A stretch of 64,000 nucleotides of DNA from Pseudomonas syringae pv. cilantro. Lineage in GTDB: Bacteria > Pseudomonadota > Gammaproteobacteria > Pseudomonadales > Pseudomonadaceae. Each line of letters opens with the position of its first letter. Within the stretch, counting starts at the first letter, position 1. The DNA lies in assembly GCF_001293775.1 (NCBI RefSeq), contig NZ_LGLN01000074.1, forward strand, positions 85,143-149,142, given 5' to 3'. Shown here in pieces: positions 53,762-62,708 of this stretch. The position numbers were made by a program, and so were the translations under genes. The notes under the pieces were generated by a model. The model did not search any database and was not told where the DNA came from. It was given only the letters and a program-made list of their open reading frames with translations.

Positions 53762-55105
53762 TTAAAGCACCTCGGCCCACAGGTCGTATTCGTCGGCATC
53801 GGTCACGCGGCACATGATCTTGTCGCCGGGCTGGACAGTGCTGCCATCTTCCAGACCGATAAAAACGTTGCCGTCGATTTCCGGCGCGTCGAAGAAGCAA
53901 CGGCCCACCGCGCCGCGCTCGTCCACTTCGTCGATCAGCACTTCGATTTCCTTGCCGATCTTCATTTGCAGGCGGGCGGCACTGATTGCCTGTTGATGGG
54001 CCATGAAGCGGTCCCAGCGATCCTGTTTGACATCATCCGGCACGATGGCCGCGTCCAGCAGGTTGGCGGGCGCGCCCTCGACCGGCGAGTACTGGAAGCA
54101 GCCGACGCGGTCCAGCTGGGCTTCGGTCAGCCAGTCCAGCAGGTACTGGAAATCTTCTTCGGTTTCGCCGGGAAAGCCGACAATGAACGTCGAACGGATG
54201 ATCAGATCAGGGCACTGCTCGCGCCAGTTCTTGATCCGCGCCAGGGTCTTGTCTTCGAAGGCCGGGCGCTTCATCAGCTTGAGGATCTTCGGGCTGGCGT
54301 GCTGGAACGGGATGTCCAGGTACGGCAGGATCTTGCCGGCGGCCATCAGCGGGATCAGTTCGTCGACGTGCGGGTACGGGTAGACATAGTGCAAGCGAAC
54401 CCAGACGCCCATCGAACCGAGCGCCTGACACAGCTCGGTCATGCGGGTCTTGATCGGCTGACCGTCCCAGAAACCGGTGCGGTATTTGACATCGACGCCA
54501 TAGGCGCTGGTGTCCTGAGAAATCACCAACAGCTCTTTTACGCCGGATTTGACCAAGCGCTTGGCTTCGTCCAGCACATCACCGACCGGGCGGCTGACCA
54601 GCTTGCCGCGCATCGACGGGATGATGCAGAAACTGCAACTGTGGTTGCAGCCTTCGGAGATTTTCAGGTAAGCGTAATGGCGCGGCGTCAGCTTGATGCC
54701 CTGCGGCGGCACCAGGTCGATCAGCGGATTGTGATCATGGCGTGGCGGCACTACGTCGTGGACCGCATTGACCACCTGCTCGTATTGCTGCGGGCCGGTC
54801 ACCGACAGCACGCTTGGGTGCACATTGCGAATGACACTCGCATCGACGCCCATGCAGCCGGTGACGATCACCTTGCCGTTCTCCTTGATCGCTTCACCGA
54901 TCACTTCCAGCGACTCGGCCTTGGCCGTGTCGATGAAGCCACAGGTATTGACCACGACCACGTCGGCGTCCTCGTAGGTCGCCACGACTTCGTAACCTTC
55001 CATGCGCAGTTGGGTCAGGATGCGTTCGGAATCAACGAGCGCCTTCGGGCAACCCAGAGAAACGAATCCGACCTTGGGGGCGGACGGCGTGGTAACGGTG
55101 GACAT
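53762..55105 (-). CDS. rimO: Ribosomal protein S12 methylthiotransferase RimO
   Basis: Radical-SAM enzyme adding a methylthio group to Asp89 of ribosomal protein S12. 447 residues: N-terminal UPF0004 domain with Cys19, Cys55 and Cys84 (second cluster), radical-SAM C153-x3-C157-x2-C160, and a C-terminal TRAM domain. Start [10 protein letters not shown] at 55105. TAGAAT at 55191-55196 (minus strand) is a plausible -10. Confidence 0.96.
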   Translation of the reverse strand: MSTVTTPSAPKVGFVSLGCPKALVDSERILTQLRMEGYEVVATYEDADVVVVNTCGFIDTAKAESLEVIGEAIKENGKVIVTGCMGVDASVIRNVHPSVLSVTGPQQYEQVVNAVHDVVPPRHDHNPLIDLVPPQGIKLTPRHYAYLKISEGCNHSCSFCIIPSMRGKLVSRPVGDVLDEAKRLVKSGVKELLVISQDTSAYGVDVKYRTGFWDGQPIKTRMTELCQALGSMGVWVRLHYVYPYPHVDELIPLMAAGKILPYLDIPFQHASPKILKLMKRPAFEDKTLARIKNWREQCPDLIIRSTFIVGFPGETEEDFQYLLDWLTEAQLDRVGCFQYSPVEGAPANLLDAAIVPDDVKQDRWDRFMAHQQAISAARLQMKIGKEIEVLIDEVDERGAVGRCFFDAPEIDGNVFIGLEDGSTVQPGDKIMCRVTDADEYDLWAEVL

Positions 55106-55190
55106 GGCAAACCTCGGCGTGAAGGGCGCTCGTGCGCAAAGCGCAGGCACCGACTGGGCGCTGGGTGCGCCTCTGATCAAAAAGTGCGCA

Positions 55191-55219
55191 ATTCTAGCGG
55201 TGAGTGGGCGCGATGACCA
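55191..55219 (-). promoter_or_regulatory. Possible rimO promoter
   Basis: Minus-strand TAGAAT (55191-55196) as -10 and TGGTCA (55214-55219) as -35 with 17-base spacing, about 90 bases before the rimO ATG. The -35 matches four of six positions. Confidence 0.4.
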
Positions 55220-55412
55220 GCGTTTGGGTGAGAATTGCGATGGGTGTGGGGCAGGAAAATCAGAAGCAAGCGAATTTATCGGGTTCCTGATGCTTTTGAC
55301 GCTCAGTCGCCCTCGCCATTACTGACCCGCACGTCACCTCACGTATTCTTTTTTCGTTAATGCTCGGAGGTGCTGCGTGCGGCGGAACAGGAGAATACAA
55401 GTGGAGCCCCGG

Positions 55413-55734
55413 TCAGTTTAGGTGCCCTGTTTCTCCGTACTCCTCGCCGCCGAAGCTCAGTGCTGCAAGAACATGCTTTGGGTCATTATGTATCGCGCGA
55501 AGTAGAGCGCGTTGGCCCCTCAGGTTCGCGTCGGCCTTGTTCCCAATTACGAAGAGTTCCGACTGCTACATCGATGCGCTTGGCAAAGGTTGCCTGAGAG
55601 AGGCCCGTCGCTTGTCGAATTTTTTTACCACGCAAGCCGTCCGGGTTCGCGTTCAGGTCCACAGTCTTTCCAGTCAGTGCGACCAGCTCTGCGGAGACCG
55701 GGACGACACTCCGGACTGCCGGGTAGTCGCGCAC
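55413..55734 (-). pseudogene. Frameshifted helix-turn-helix antitoxin relic (HigA/XRE-type)
   Basis: The minus-strand frame has V-D-L-N-A-N-P...I-R-Q-A-T-G-L-S-Q-A-T-F-A-K-R-I-D-V-A-V-G-T-L-R-N-W-E-Q-G-R-R-E-P-E-G-P, typical of XRE-type antitoxins encoded with HigB/RelE-like toxins. Near 55509 the frame breaks; a shift recovers R-A-L-L-R-A-I-H-N-D-P-K-H-V-L-A-A-L-S, the usual C-terminal end, up to a stop at 55413. The change looks like loss of two bases. No toxin gene is seen beside it; the N-terminus is unclear. Confidence 0.7.
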
Positions 55735-55822
55735 CTTCCACGCCGATCAGTTTGATGGCGAGCCCGCGCGGTGTTGAGACCTTGTCGTCGAGCATGTCGC
55801 CGGGGTTGGTCGAGAATCGCAT
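55715..55822 (-). pseudogene. Catalase-family (SrpA-like) gene fragment
   Basis: Minus-strand frame reads M-R-F-S-T-N-P-G-D-M-L-D-D-K-V-S-T-P-R-G-L-A, then I-K-L-I-G-V-E-G-A-R-L-P-G-S. This matches the conserved N-terminal core of SrpA-type catalase-related haem proteins. Homology seems to stop on both sides after about 36 residues. It partly overlaps the start of the antitoxin relic in another frame, so a deletion has joined pieces of two genes. By memory, not searched. Confidence 0.6.
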
Positions 55823-56112
55823 GACGAGCGGAAGGCTGCCGGGCGTCGATGCGGTTCTGATGACCCTGAGAGCGGCAGGCTTATCCAGATGACCGGGCGC
55901 TGCGGGCGCCGTTCATTAAAAGTCGTCCGTGAGACGTGTGGGCAGGCCTGGTCACACGCTTGACTTGCGTTTCACCAAGAATTACATCCAGTGCTGCGTT
56001 ATGCTTCGCGCCTTCGAGGTCAGGCGTGTCAATGTCTGGCGCAATCTGAATTGTTACGCGTTGTGATGTTCACAGTTTGCTGAACCTCATGTCTGGTTTC
56101 CGGGAGTAGTGG

Positions 56113-58008
56113 ATGAGTCAAACAAACAGTCATGCCGAGGCCGGAGGCACTGCGAAGCCCATCGGGCTGCTGATCGCGGCAGTCGGGGTCGTTTATGGCG
56201 ACATCGGCACCAGCCCGCTGTACACCCTCAAAGAGGTGTTTCAAGGTGGTTACGGGGTGGAAGTGACCCACGATGCAATACTTGGCGTGCTGTCGCTGAT
56301 CTTCTGGTCGCTGATCTGGGTGGTGTCCTTCAAGTACATGGCGTTTGTGCTGCGTGCCGATAACCAGGGCGAGGGCGGCATCATGGCGTTGATGGCGCTG
56401 GCGCGGCGGGCATCTGCGAAACATCCCAAACTGCAAATGATGATGGTGGTGTTCGGGCTGTTCGGTGCGGCGTTGTTCTACGGCGACAGCATGATCACCC
56501 CGGCCGTCTCGGTACTCTCGGCGATGGAAGGGCTGGAGCTGGCCTTCGACGGCCTTGATCACTGGATCGTGCCCATGGCGCTGATCGTGCTGGTCGGGCT
56601 GTTTCTGATTCAGCGCCATGGCACGGCGCGCATCGGAGTGCTGTTCGGGCCGGTGATGGTGGTCTGGTTTCTGGTGCTGGGTGCGCTGGGCGTATACGGC
56701 ATCATGCAGTCGCCCGAAGTGCTGAAAGCAGTCAATCCGGCATGGGGTCTGAATTTTTTCATCATCCATCCGGGGATCGGCGTTGCCATTCTGGGCGCCG
56801 TGGTTCTGGCGCTGACCGGCGCCGAAGCGCTTTATGCCGATATGGGGCACTTTGGTCGCAAGCCGATCTCGCGCGCCTGGTTCATCCTCGTATTGCCCGC
56901 GCTGCTGCTCAACTATTTCGGGCAGGGCGCGCTGGTGCTGGGCAATCCTGAAGCGGTACGTAACCCGTTCTACCTGCTCGCGCCGGGCTGGGCGCTGCTG
57001 CCGCTGATCGGGCTGTCGACGATGGCGACGATCATTGCGTCTCAGGCGGTGATCTCTGGCGCGTTCTCGATGACGTTGCAGGCGATTCAATTGGGTTACA
57101 TCCCGCGCATGCACATTCAGCACACCTCAAGTGACGCGCAAGGGCAGATCTATATCGGTGCCGTGAACTGGGCGCTGATGGCCGGTGTGATCATGCTGGT
57201 GATCGGTTTCGAGTCGTCTGGGGCGCTGGCCTCCGCCTATGGCGTGGCGGTTACCGGGACCATGCTCTGCACCACGATTCTGGTGTCGACGGTCATGCTG
57301 ATGCTCTGGAAATGGCCACCGCTGCTGGCCGTACCGCTGTTGATCTGCCTGTTGCTGGTGGACGGTCTGTTCTTCGCCGCCAACGTGCCGAAAATCTTTC
57401 AAGGCGGGGCGTTTCCGGTGCTGGCGGGTGCGGTGCTGTTTATCCTCATGACCACCTGGAAGCGTGGCAAGCAGCTGCTGGCCGAGCGAATCGACGAAGG
57501 CGGGCTGCCATTGCCGATCTTCATCGGTAGCATTCGCGTGCAGCCGCCGCATCGTGTGCAGGGCACGGCAGTGTTTCTGACCGCACGCTCGGACGCTGTT
57601 CCCCATGCGCTGCTGCACAACATGCTGCATAACCAGGTACTGCATGAGCAGGTGGTGTTGCTGACCGTGGTGTATGAAGACTCCCCGCGGGTGCCTGCCG
57701 CACAGCGCTTCGAAGTGGAATCCTATGGCGAAGGCTTCTATCGGGTGATCCTGCACTTCGGCTTCATCGACGAGCCGGATGTGCCTGCTGCGCTGGCACT
57801 GTGTCACTTGGCCGAGCTGGACTTCAGTCCGATGCGCACCACGTACTTCCTCAGTCGCGAGACAGTCATCCCGTCGAAAATGGATGGCATGGCGCGCTGG
57901 CGCGAAGCGTTGTTCGCCTTCATGCTCAAGAACGCCAATGGCAACCTGCGCTTCTTCAAGCTGCCTTTCAACCGGGTGATCGAACTGGGTACGCAGGTCG
58001 AGATGTAA
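56113..58008 (+). CDS. kup: Low-affinity potassium transporter Kup
   Basis: Inner-membrane K+/H+ symporter. 631 residues, about 12 membrane helices up to residue 450, then a cytoplasmic C-terminal domain. Signature [18 protein letters not shown] at about 24-41, and [12 protein letters not shown]. Start ATG 56113 behind CGGGAG. Its downstream terminator is shared with the opposite acvB gene. Confidence 0.96.
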   Translation: MSQTNSHAEAGGTAKPIGLLIAAVGVVYGDIGTSPLYTLKEVFQGGYGVEVTHDAILGVLSLIFWSLIWVVSFKYMAFVLRADNQGEGGIMALMALARRASAKHPKLQMMMVVFGLFGAALFYGDSMITPAVSVLSAMEGLELAFDGLDHWIVPMALIVLVGLFLIQRHGTARIGVLFGPVMVVWFLVLGALGVYGIMQSPEVLKAVNPAWGLNFFIIHPGIGVAILGAVVLALTGAEALYADMGHFGRKPISRAWFILVLPALLLNYFGQGALVLGNPEAVRNPFYLLAPGWALLPLIGLSTMATIIASQAVISGAFSMTLQAIQLGYIPRMHIQHTSSDAQGQIYIGAVNWALMAGVIMLVIGFESSGALASAYGVAVTGTMLCTTILVSTVMLMLWKWPPLLAVPLLICLLLVDGLFFAANVPKIFQGGAFPVLAGAVLFILMTTWKRGKQLLAERIDEGGLPLPIFIGSIRVQPPHRVQGTAVFLTARSDAVPHALLHNMLHNQVLHEQVVLLTVVYEDSPRVPAAQRFEVESYGEGFYRVILHFGFIDEPDVPAALALCHLAELDFSPMRTTYFLSRETVIPSKMDGMARWREALFAFMLKNANGNLRFFKLPFNRVIELGTQVEM

Positions 58009-58034
58009 ACGTGCAGGCATGAGCCCTGACGCAT

Positions 58035-58074
58035 AAAAAAATCCCGGCAACCTTACGGTGCCGGGATTTTTTTT
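58035..58074. terminator. Bidirectional terminator between kup and acvB
   Basis: AAAAAAATCCCGGCA-CCTTACGG-TGCCGGGATTTTTTTT; A and T tracts on both sides of a GC-rich stem. Confidence 0.9.
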
Positions 58075-58100
58075 GCCTTCAGATGTGCCCAGCCATACGC

Positions 58101-59435
58101 TTATTGGGCAGTGGCTTTGCCCTGACGCTTGTTGATGGCGTCAATCAGGCGTTTGGCCAGCGCCGGGTAGTCTTCATCGAAATGATGACCGCCTGGCAAC
58201 TGTAAGGCCTCGCCGACTGCGGTGGTATCGGTGCAGCCGCTGTCCTTCTTCTCTTCGAGGCCGTAGACGCAGAACACCTTGGCGGCTGGCAGCTTGGCCA
58301 TTTCCTGTCCGGTAGTGGCTTCTTTACCCGCGTTGCCGAGCCAGCCGTCAACGTGAATCTCGAAGCTGCCGGTGCGGGCGAAGGCCAGCAGAATGATCGC
58401 GTCGACCCGGTTCTGGTCTTCCGCCGCCAGGCGGTTATAGATCGCCGGCATTACGTCCGCGCCGAATGAGTAACCGGCCAGGATGAAGCGCTTGGTGCCC
58501 CATTTCTGCCGATAGTGGTTCATCAGATCGGTGAGGTCGACGGCGGTCTGCTCCGGGGTCTTGTGTTCCCAGTAGTAGCGCAGCACGTCGATGCCGACGA
58601 CCGGATAGCCCATTTTGGCCATGTCACCCGCGACGACCTTGTCCAGGTCGCGCCAGCCGCCGTCGCCGGACATGAACAGTGTCACGGTATCGGATGGTTG
58701 GCTGGCCGGGACTTCAACGACCGGAATACCCAGGCCGCCGCTGTCGTTCTCGCCCAGCAGCAGATGGCGCAGTTCAGTGTTGAGAACCTGCGGCAGGGGA
58801 ATATCGTAGTCACTGATGCTGGTGTCGGCGTTGGTCTGATCGCGCACGAAGGCCGCACTCGGATCATCCGGAGCGTCGTTCCACGCCGCCAGCCAGTGCC
58901 CATGAGGCGCTTTCTGTGGCAGTGGCACGTCGCAGATCTGTGGCGGTTTCTCGTCTTCCTCCAGAACAGGTGGAGGATTGGAGACGTGCTCAAGCTCGAA
59001 ACCTACCGAAATGGCCTGCGCCTTGTCATCGGTCTGCGCGGCCAGCCAGCGCCATGCCAGGGTTGCGCCAGGGCCTATACCGCCGACCACCTTTGCCGGT
59101 CCGTCGAGTTTCTGCAGCGCGGCCTGAAAGGTCTTCTGTTGCAGAACGCAATCGTCTTTGGGCAGCACCACCTGAATGATGTGCGCCGACGCGTCTTTGC
59201 TGATCGCCAGCAATTGCTTGTCGGTGAGCATTTCTTCAGCGGTGACGGCCAGGACGATGCGAGTCTTGACGGTGGTCGCCGGAGTCACGCTGGTCAGCGG
59301 CGCTCCGCCTTCCAGGTTCAGGTGTTCCAGCGATGCAGGTGGAGCGGGGCGGTTCCAGATCCATATTCCCAAAGCTACGGCTAAAAGAACAATTACCAGT
59401 GCTGCAAGCAACAGGCGCCAGGAGCGTCGAATCAT
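58101..59435 (-). CDS. acvB: AcvB/VirJ-family alpha/beta hydrolase (aminoacyl-phosphatidylglycerol hydrolase-like)
   Basis: 444 residues with an N-terminal membrane anchor (about 7-28) and a periplasmic part. Two hydrolase-like halves are visible: a degenerate one with G-I-G-P-G-A-T (about 119-125) and a C-terminal VirJ domain with F-M-S-G-D-G-G-W (254-261) and nucleophile elbow G-Y-S-F-G at 321-325 (Ser323). Its ATG overlaps the mprF stop (TGATG), showing translational coupling. The corresponding P. aeruginosa gene (PA0919) was reported to hydrolyse alanyl-phosphatidylglycerol; same role inferred. AcvB/VirJ of Agrobacterium are virulence factors. Confidence 0.85.
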   Translation of the reverse strand: MIRRSWRLLLAALVIVLLAVALGIWIWNRPAPPASLEHLNLEGGAPLTSVTPATTVKTRIVLAVTAEEMLTDKQLLAISKDASAHIIQVVLPKDDCVLQQKTFQAALQKLDGPAKVVGGIGPGATLAWRWLAAQTDDKAQAISVGFELEHVSNPPPVLEEDEKPPQICDVPLPQKAPHGHWLAAWNDAPDDPSAAFVRDQTNADTSISDYDIPLPQVLNTELRHLLLGENDSGGLGIPVVEVPASQPSDTVTLFMSGDGGWRDLDKVVAGDMAKMGYPVVGIDVLRYYWEHKTPEQTAVDLTDLMNHYRQKWGTKRFILAGYSFGADVMPAIYNRLAAEDQNRVDAIILLAFARTGSFEIHVDGWLGNAGKEATTGQEMAKLPAAKVFCVYGLEEKKDSGCTDTTAVGEALQLPGGHHFDEDYPALAKRLIDAINKRQGKATAQ

Positions 59436-62077
59436 CAGCGTTTCACCAATCCAGTCAGGCCGCCCGCAATCAGGGCGGCGGTGTCAGTCAGTGCCACAAG
59501 CGGATCGAGTCCGGCAGGCACGGCCATATAACGAGGTTCCCAATCGGGCTGAAACTTGTCCTTGAAGCGGCGCAGCCCCTGGAAATTGTAGAGCTGTTCG
59601 CCACGACGGAAGATCATCGAGCCCAAGCGCTGGGTGATCGGCGCGCCCCGTCGTGGTTGCAGGCCGGATAACGGCACCATGCCCAGGCTGAAGCGGGCAT
59701 AGCCCTGGGCTTTATAATGCAGAATCAGGCCGACCATCATGAATTCCATGGTCAGTTTCGGCGCGTCCGGGTGAGAGCGCATCAGGTCCAGGCTGGCCAG
59801 TTCCAGGCTTGTGGTTTCCAGCAGGTTGGAAAAGGCGACCGGCTTGCCCTGAAAGTGGACGATGGCAATGCGGAAATATTTCAGGTACTCGGGGCTGAAG
59901 CGACCCAGCGAAAAGCCTTTTTCGCGCACATTCTTGCCGGTCAGCCAGGCATCGGAAATCACTTTCAGTTCGTCGATGGGCGCCTGGCCCGGTTCGTAGA
60001 TTTCCAGCGAAAGACCGTCACGCCCACCCCGATTCCAGGTGTAGCGCAGGTCTTTCATTTCCTTGCCCTTGGCTTCCATGTCGAAGCGTCGCAAATCCAC
60101 ACGCGCTTCTTCGCCGAGCTTAATCGCCGTCAGGCCAATGTCCATATAGAACGGCAGGTTTTCCGCGCGCACCTGGTAGAACACCGGGCGAGCATGGTGC
60201 ACATCGCACAGGTCACGGAACTGCCAGATCAGCTCGGCGCGCTGCTGGGTCGGGCCGATCGGGTCGTAAAGCGCAACCAGACTGCGTCCGCGATGCGAGT
60301 ACATCAGAAACGCGTTGCCCGCCGGGTGAAACAGGATGGCCTTGTCGCCGGTCAGCACCAGCCCGCCATCGGGCTGGCTGGAGGCCTTGAGAATTTCGGC
60401 GGCCTTGTCCAGATCGGCCGCGTCGGGCAGCTTGATCACCGGCCTTGCGGTGCGCAGCAGCCAGGTCAGCGAGACCACCACCAGCAGCACCGCGCTGCCC
60501 AGCGCCGAGCGCAGGCCACGTGGCGCGTCGGCATCGAGGGTGAACTGCCACCAGAGCTGATGGCTGTAGGGCACGTCTTGATAGGCGAACAACAGCAACC
60601 AGATCGAGGCACCGACGACGCAGATGCTGGCGATCAGATAGAGCGGCGAGAACGGCAATTCCAGCAGGCGACTTGGACGGTAGAACGAACGGCGGAAGGT
60701 CAGCAGCAGGCAGGCAGTCAGCAGCAGCATACTGGCTTCTTCCCAGTCGAAGCCCTTGAGCATCGACAGCACTGCACCCACCAGCAGCAAAATAGACGTC
60801 AGCATCCAGGCGGCAGACAGCCTGCGGCGCAAGCCTTGGGCGAGCAACAGGCACAGCACGCCGACCAGACTGGCACCAAAGTGCGAGGCATCGATCAGTC
60901 GATGCGGAATCATGAAGCCGACGTTTTCCAGCCGGGTATCGATTTCAGGGGTGGCACCAGAGAAGAGCAGCACCACCCCCGACAAGAAAACCAGCAGTGC
61001 CAGAATCGGCGCTGCCAACCCGGACGCGACGCGCATGGCCTGCTTGGTGGGCAACAGGCGCTGGGCTTCGGTGAACAACAGGGTCAGACAGGCCAGCAGC
61101 AGCGGCAGTACCACGTAAATCAAGCGATACAGCAGCAGCGCAGCGGCCAGAGGTGCAGCGCCCAGTTCGTTGGCAAACGCGGCCAGCAGGATCGCCTCGA
61201 ACACGCCGACGCCGCCCGGTACATGGCTGAGCACCCCCGCAGCGAGGGCCAGCAGGTAGATCAGGATGAACGCGCCGAGCGGTGGCGCATGCGGCAGCAA
61301 CAAATAAAGCACCATGGCTGCGGCGGCGACGTCCAGCGCGGTGATCAACAACTGGATCAACGTCAGCTTGAGGTCCGGCAGACGCAGGGTGCGGCGCCCG
61401 AGGCGGACCAGAATGTTGTGCGGGATATCCTGTTCCGGCAAGCGGCGGCGATAGATGAAAAGCGCCAGCATCAGGCTGCCAGCCAGTACCGCTGTGGCGA
61501 CGACTGCCAGTACTTCCACCGGAAGCTTGAGCGCCAGGGAAGCGCCGGACAGGTTGCTCAACGTGGCCAGTGCAGCCAGCGGCGGCAGAGCGCAGCCCAG
61601 TGAAAGGCTGGCAAATACCGTCATCCTGGCAATTTCGATCGCGCCCACGCCATAGCGTGAATAGAGGCGGTAACGCACCGATCCGCCAGACAGCATCGAG
61701 AGGCCGACCGCATTGCCGATGGCAAATGAGGTGAAACCGCCGAGAAGCAGGGTTTTGACGGGCAGATCGACGTTGGCATAGCGACTGGCGGACAGTTCAT
61801 AGCCCATCAGGATGATGTAACCGATCACTGCAGCAAGCAGTGCGCCGCCCAGAGCGGGCAGGGGGACTGCGAACAGCGAGTCGTGCAGCGCGTACCAGTC
61901 CATTTCGACCAGCATGTGGCGGCAGGCGATCAGGGCCAGACCGAACAACAGCAACATCACCGCCAGCCCGATAGGCTGTCGGTATTTGCTTAGCAGCTCC
62001 CGCCAGTGCAGGCGCGGTGGGGTGCTGGATTGTTCGGCATCAACTGCTTTATGGGAATCTGACGTGTTGTCGCGCAT
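59435..62077 (-). CDS. mprF: Bifunctional aminoacyl-phosphatidylglycerol flippase/synthase MprF
   Basis: Membrane protein that transfers an amino acid (alanine in P. aeruginosa) from aminoacyl-tRNA to phosphatidylglycerol and flips it to the outer leaflet, lowering negative charge and raising resistance to cationic peptides. 880 residues: about 12-14 membrane helices in residues 30-530 and a C-terminal GNAT-like catalytic domain (about 550-880; G-R-S-L-V-A-L-Y-D-P-I-G, N-R-G-G-R-D-G-L). ATG 62077 has GGAG seven bases upstream; a TTG at 62080 is ignored. Co-transcribed with acvB. The amino acid specificity is not readable from sequence. Confidence 0.92.
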   Translation of the reverse strand: MRDNTSDSHKAVDAEQSSTPPRLHWRELLSKYRQPIGLAVMLLLFGLALIACRHMLVEMDWYALHDSLFAVPLPALGGALLAAVIGYIILMGYELSASRYANVDLPVKTLLLGGFTSFAIGNAVGLSMLSGGSVRYRLYSRYGVGAIEIARMTVFASLSLGCALPPLAALATLSNLSGASLALKLPVEVLAVVATAVLAGSLMLALFIYRRRLPEQDIPHNILVRLGRRTLRLPDLKLTLIQLLITALDVAAAAMVLYLLLPHAPPLGAFILIYLLALAAGVLSHVPGGVGVFEAILLAAFANELGAAPLAAALLLYRLIYVVLPLLLACLTLLFTEAQRLLPTKQAMRVASGLAAPILALLVFLSGVVLLFSGATPEIDTRLENVGFMIPHRLIDASHFGASLVGVLCLLLAQGLRRRLSAAWMLTSILLLVGAVLSMLKGFDWEEASMLLLTACLLLTFRRSFYRPSRLLELPFSPLYLIASICVVGASIWLLLFAYQDVPYSHQLWWQFTLDADAPRGLRSALGSAVLLVVVSLTWLLRTARPVIKLPDAADLDKAAEILKASSQPDGGLVLTGDKAILFHPAGNAFLMYSHRGRSLVALYDPIGPTQQRAELIWQFRDLCDVHHARPVFYQVRAENLPFYMDIGLTAIKLGEEARVDLRRFDMEAKGKEMKDLRYTWNRGGRDGLSLEIYEPGQAPIDELKVISDAWLTGKNVREKGFSLGRFSPEYLKYFRIAIVHFQGKPVAFSNLLETTSLELASLDLMRSHPDAPKLTMEFMMVGLILHYKAQGYARFSLGMVPLSGLQPRRGAPITQRLGSMIFRRGEQLYNFQGLRRFKDKFQPDWEPRYMAVPAGLDPLVALTDTAALIAGGLTGLVKR

Positions 62078-62211
62078 CAATCACTCCTTGGATCGTGCGC
62101 GACAGGATGGAGGTATACAGCCAAGTTACCAATCCCTACGCAAAAAATATTTCAGGATGTTAGCGCGTCAACGTCTAACGAGCGAATAACGATTCAAGCC
62201 GGGTGAAGCTG

Positions 62212-62249
62212 TTCAGCTGTGGTTCAGTAGTGATTCAGCTTAGTAACAG
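62212..62249 (-). promoter_or_regulatory. 11-bp iterated TTCAG repeats upstream of mprF
   Basis: TTCAG occurs at 62212, 62223 and 62234, exactly 11 bases apart, with a degenerate fourth (AACAG, 62245). Seen from mprF this is CTGAA-N6-CTGAA-N6-CTGAA, about 140-175 bases before its start. One-helical-turn direct repeats are typical of OmpR/PhoB-family response regulator sites; which regulator is unknown. Confidence 0.45.
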
Positions 62250-62389
62250 CCTATCGGCAGCGCCTGCAAAAACTGTCGTCGCCGAGCACATTACGTTACA
62301 GCTGTGATGACAGGGTTTCAAAGGGCGTAGCAAAAAGTCTTTTTTGTCAGACAGTTAGCTGTCGCCTGGAGAGGTTTTCGACCGGAAAC

Positions 62390-62417
62390 AAAAAAGGCCA
62401 CTCTTTCGAGTAGCCTT
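62390..62417 (-). terminator. tRNA-fMet terminator
   Basis: On the minus strand GGCTACTC-GAAA-GAGTGGCC followed by TTTTTT; stem at 62396-62415 with one G-T pair. Confidence 0.85.
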
Positions 62418-62427
62418 TCTTGATGTT

Positions 62428-62504
<77 letters not shown>

Positions 62505-62517
62505 TCTGTGTGGCGGC

Positions 62518-62545
62518 ATTCTACAGCCGAACGCCGAAGTGTCAA
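62518..62545 (-). promoter_or_regulatory. Promoter of tRNA-fMet
   Basis: Minus-strand TTGACA (62540-62545) and TAGAAT (62518-62523) with 16-base spacing, placing the start a few bases before the tRNA 5' end. Very close to the sigma-70 consensus. Confidence 0.85.
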
Positions 62546-62611
62546 CCCTTAATACAAAAAACAGATAAATGAGAGGGTTGGCGAGAGCAGTGCAGCGCAG
62601 TCATGGTCACA

Positions 62612-62673
62612 CGCTCCGTATCCCAAATTTTCGCTGCGCCGCGAAGTCAGTGCAGCAAAACAAATACGGAGCG
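62612..62673. repeat. Inverted repeat between tRNA-fMet and the IS
   Basis: CGCTCCGTAT (62612-62621) and ATACGGAGCG (62664-62673) are exact 10-bp inverted arms around a 42-base spacer that itself holds small inverted GC-rich words (CGCTGCGCCGCG). No coding region. It lies outside the tRNA promoter and 15 bases from the left tip of the IS; its origin is unknown. Confidence 0.7.
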
Positions 62674-62708
62674 GTGCTTTTCAGGCGTTGTCTAGTCCTG
62701 AAATAGGT

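Larger units (their letters stand above)
55106..56112. other. 1-kb region between rimO and kup with gene remnants
   Basis: No intact gene. From left to right: rimO promoter region, about 55200-55400 without recognisable features, the antitoxin relic (55413-55734), the catalase-like fragment (55715-55822), and a kup-proximal stretch with TTGACT at 55960-55965 and TACATC at 55983-55988 as a weak plus-strand promoter candidate. In P. aeruginosa rimO and kup are adjacent, so this is an insertion that has decayed. Confidence 0.6.
62078..62427. other. Intergenic region between mprF and tRNA-fMet
   Basis: No gene. Contains TTCAG direct repeats with an 11-bp period (separate entry) and, next to the tRNA, its terminator. 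The rest shows nothing recognisable. Confidence 0.6.

Noticed and set aside
55360..55892. Plus-strand frames of 126-131 residues in the rimO-kup gap
   Set aside because: The minus strand of the same DNA carries recognisable helix-turn-helix and catalase-like segments; the plus frames look like nothing known.
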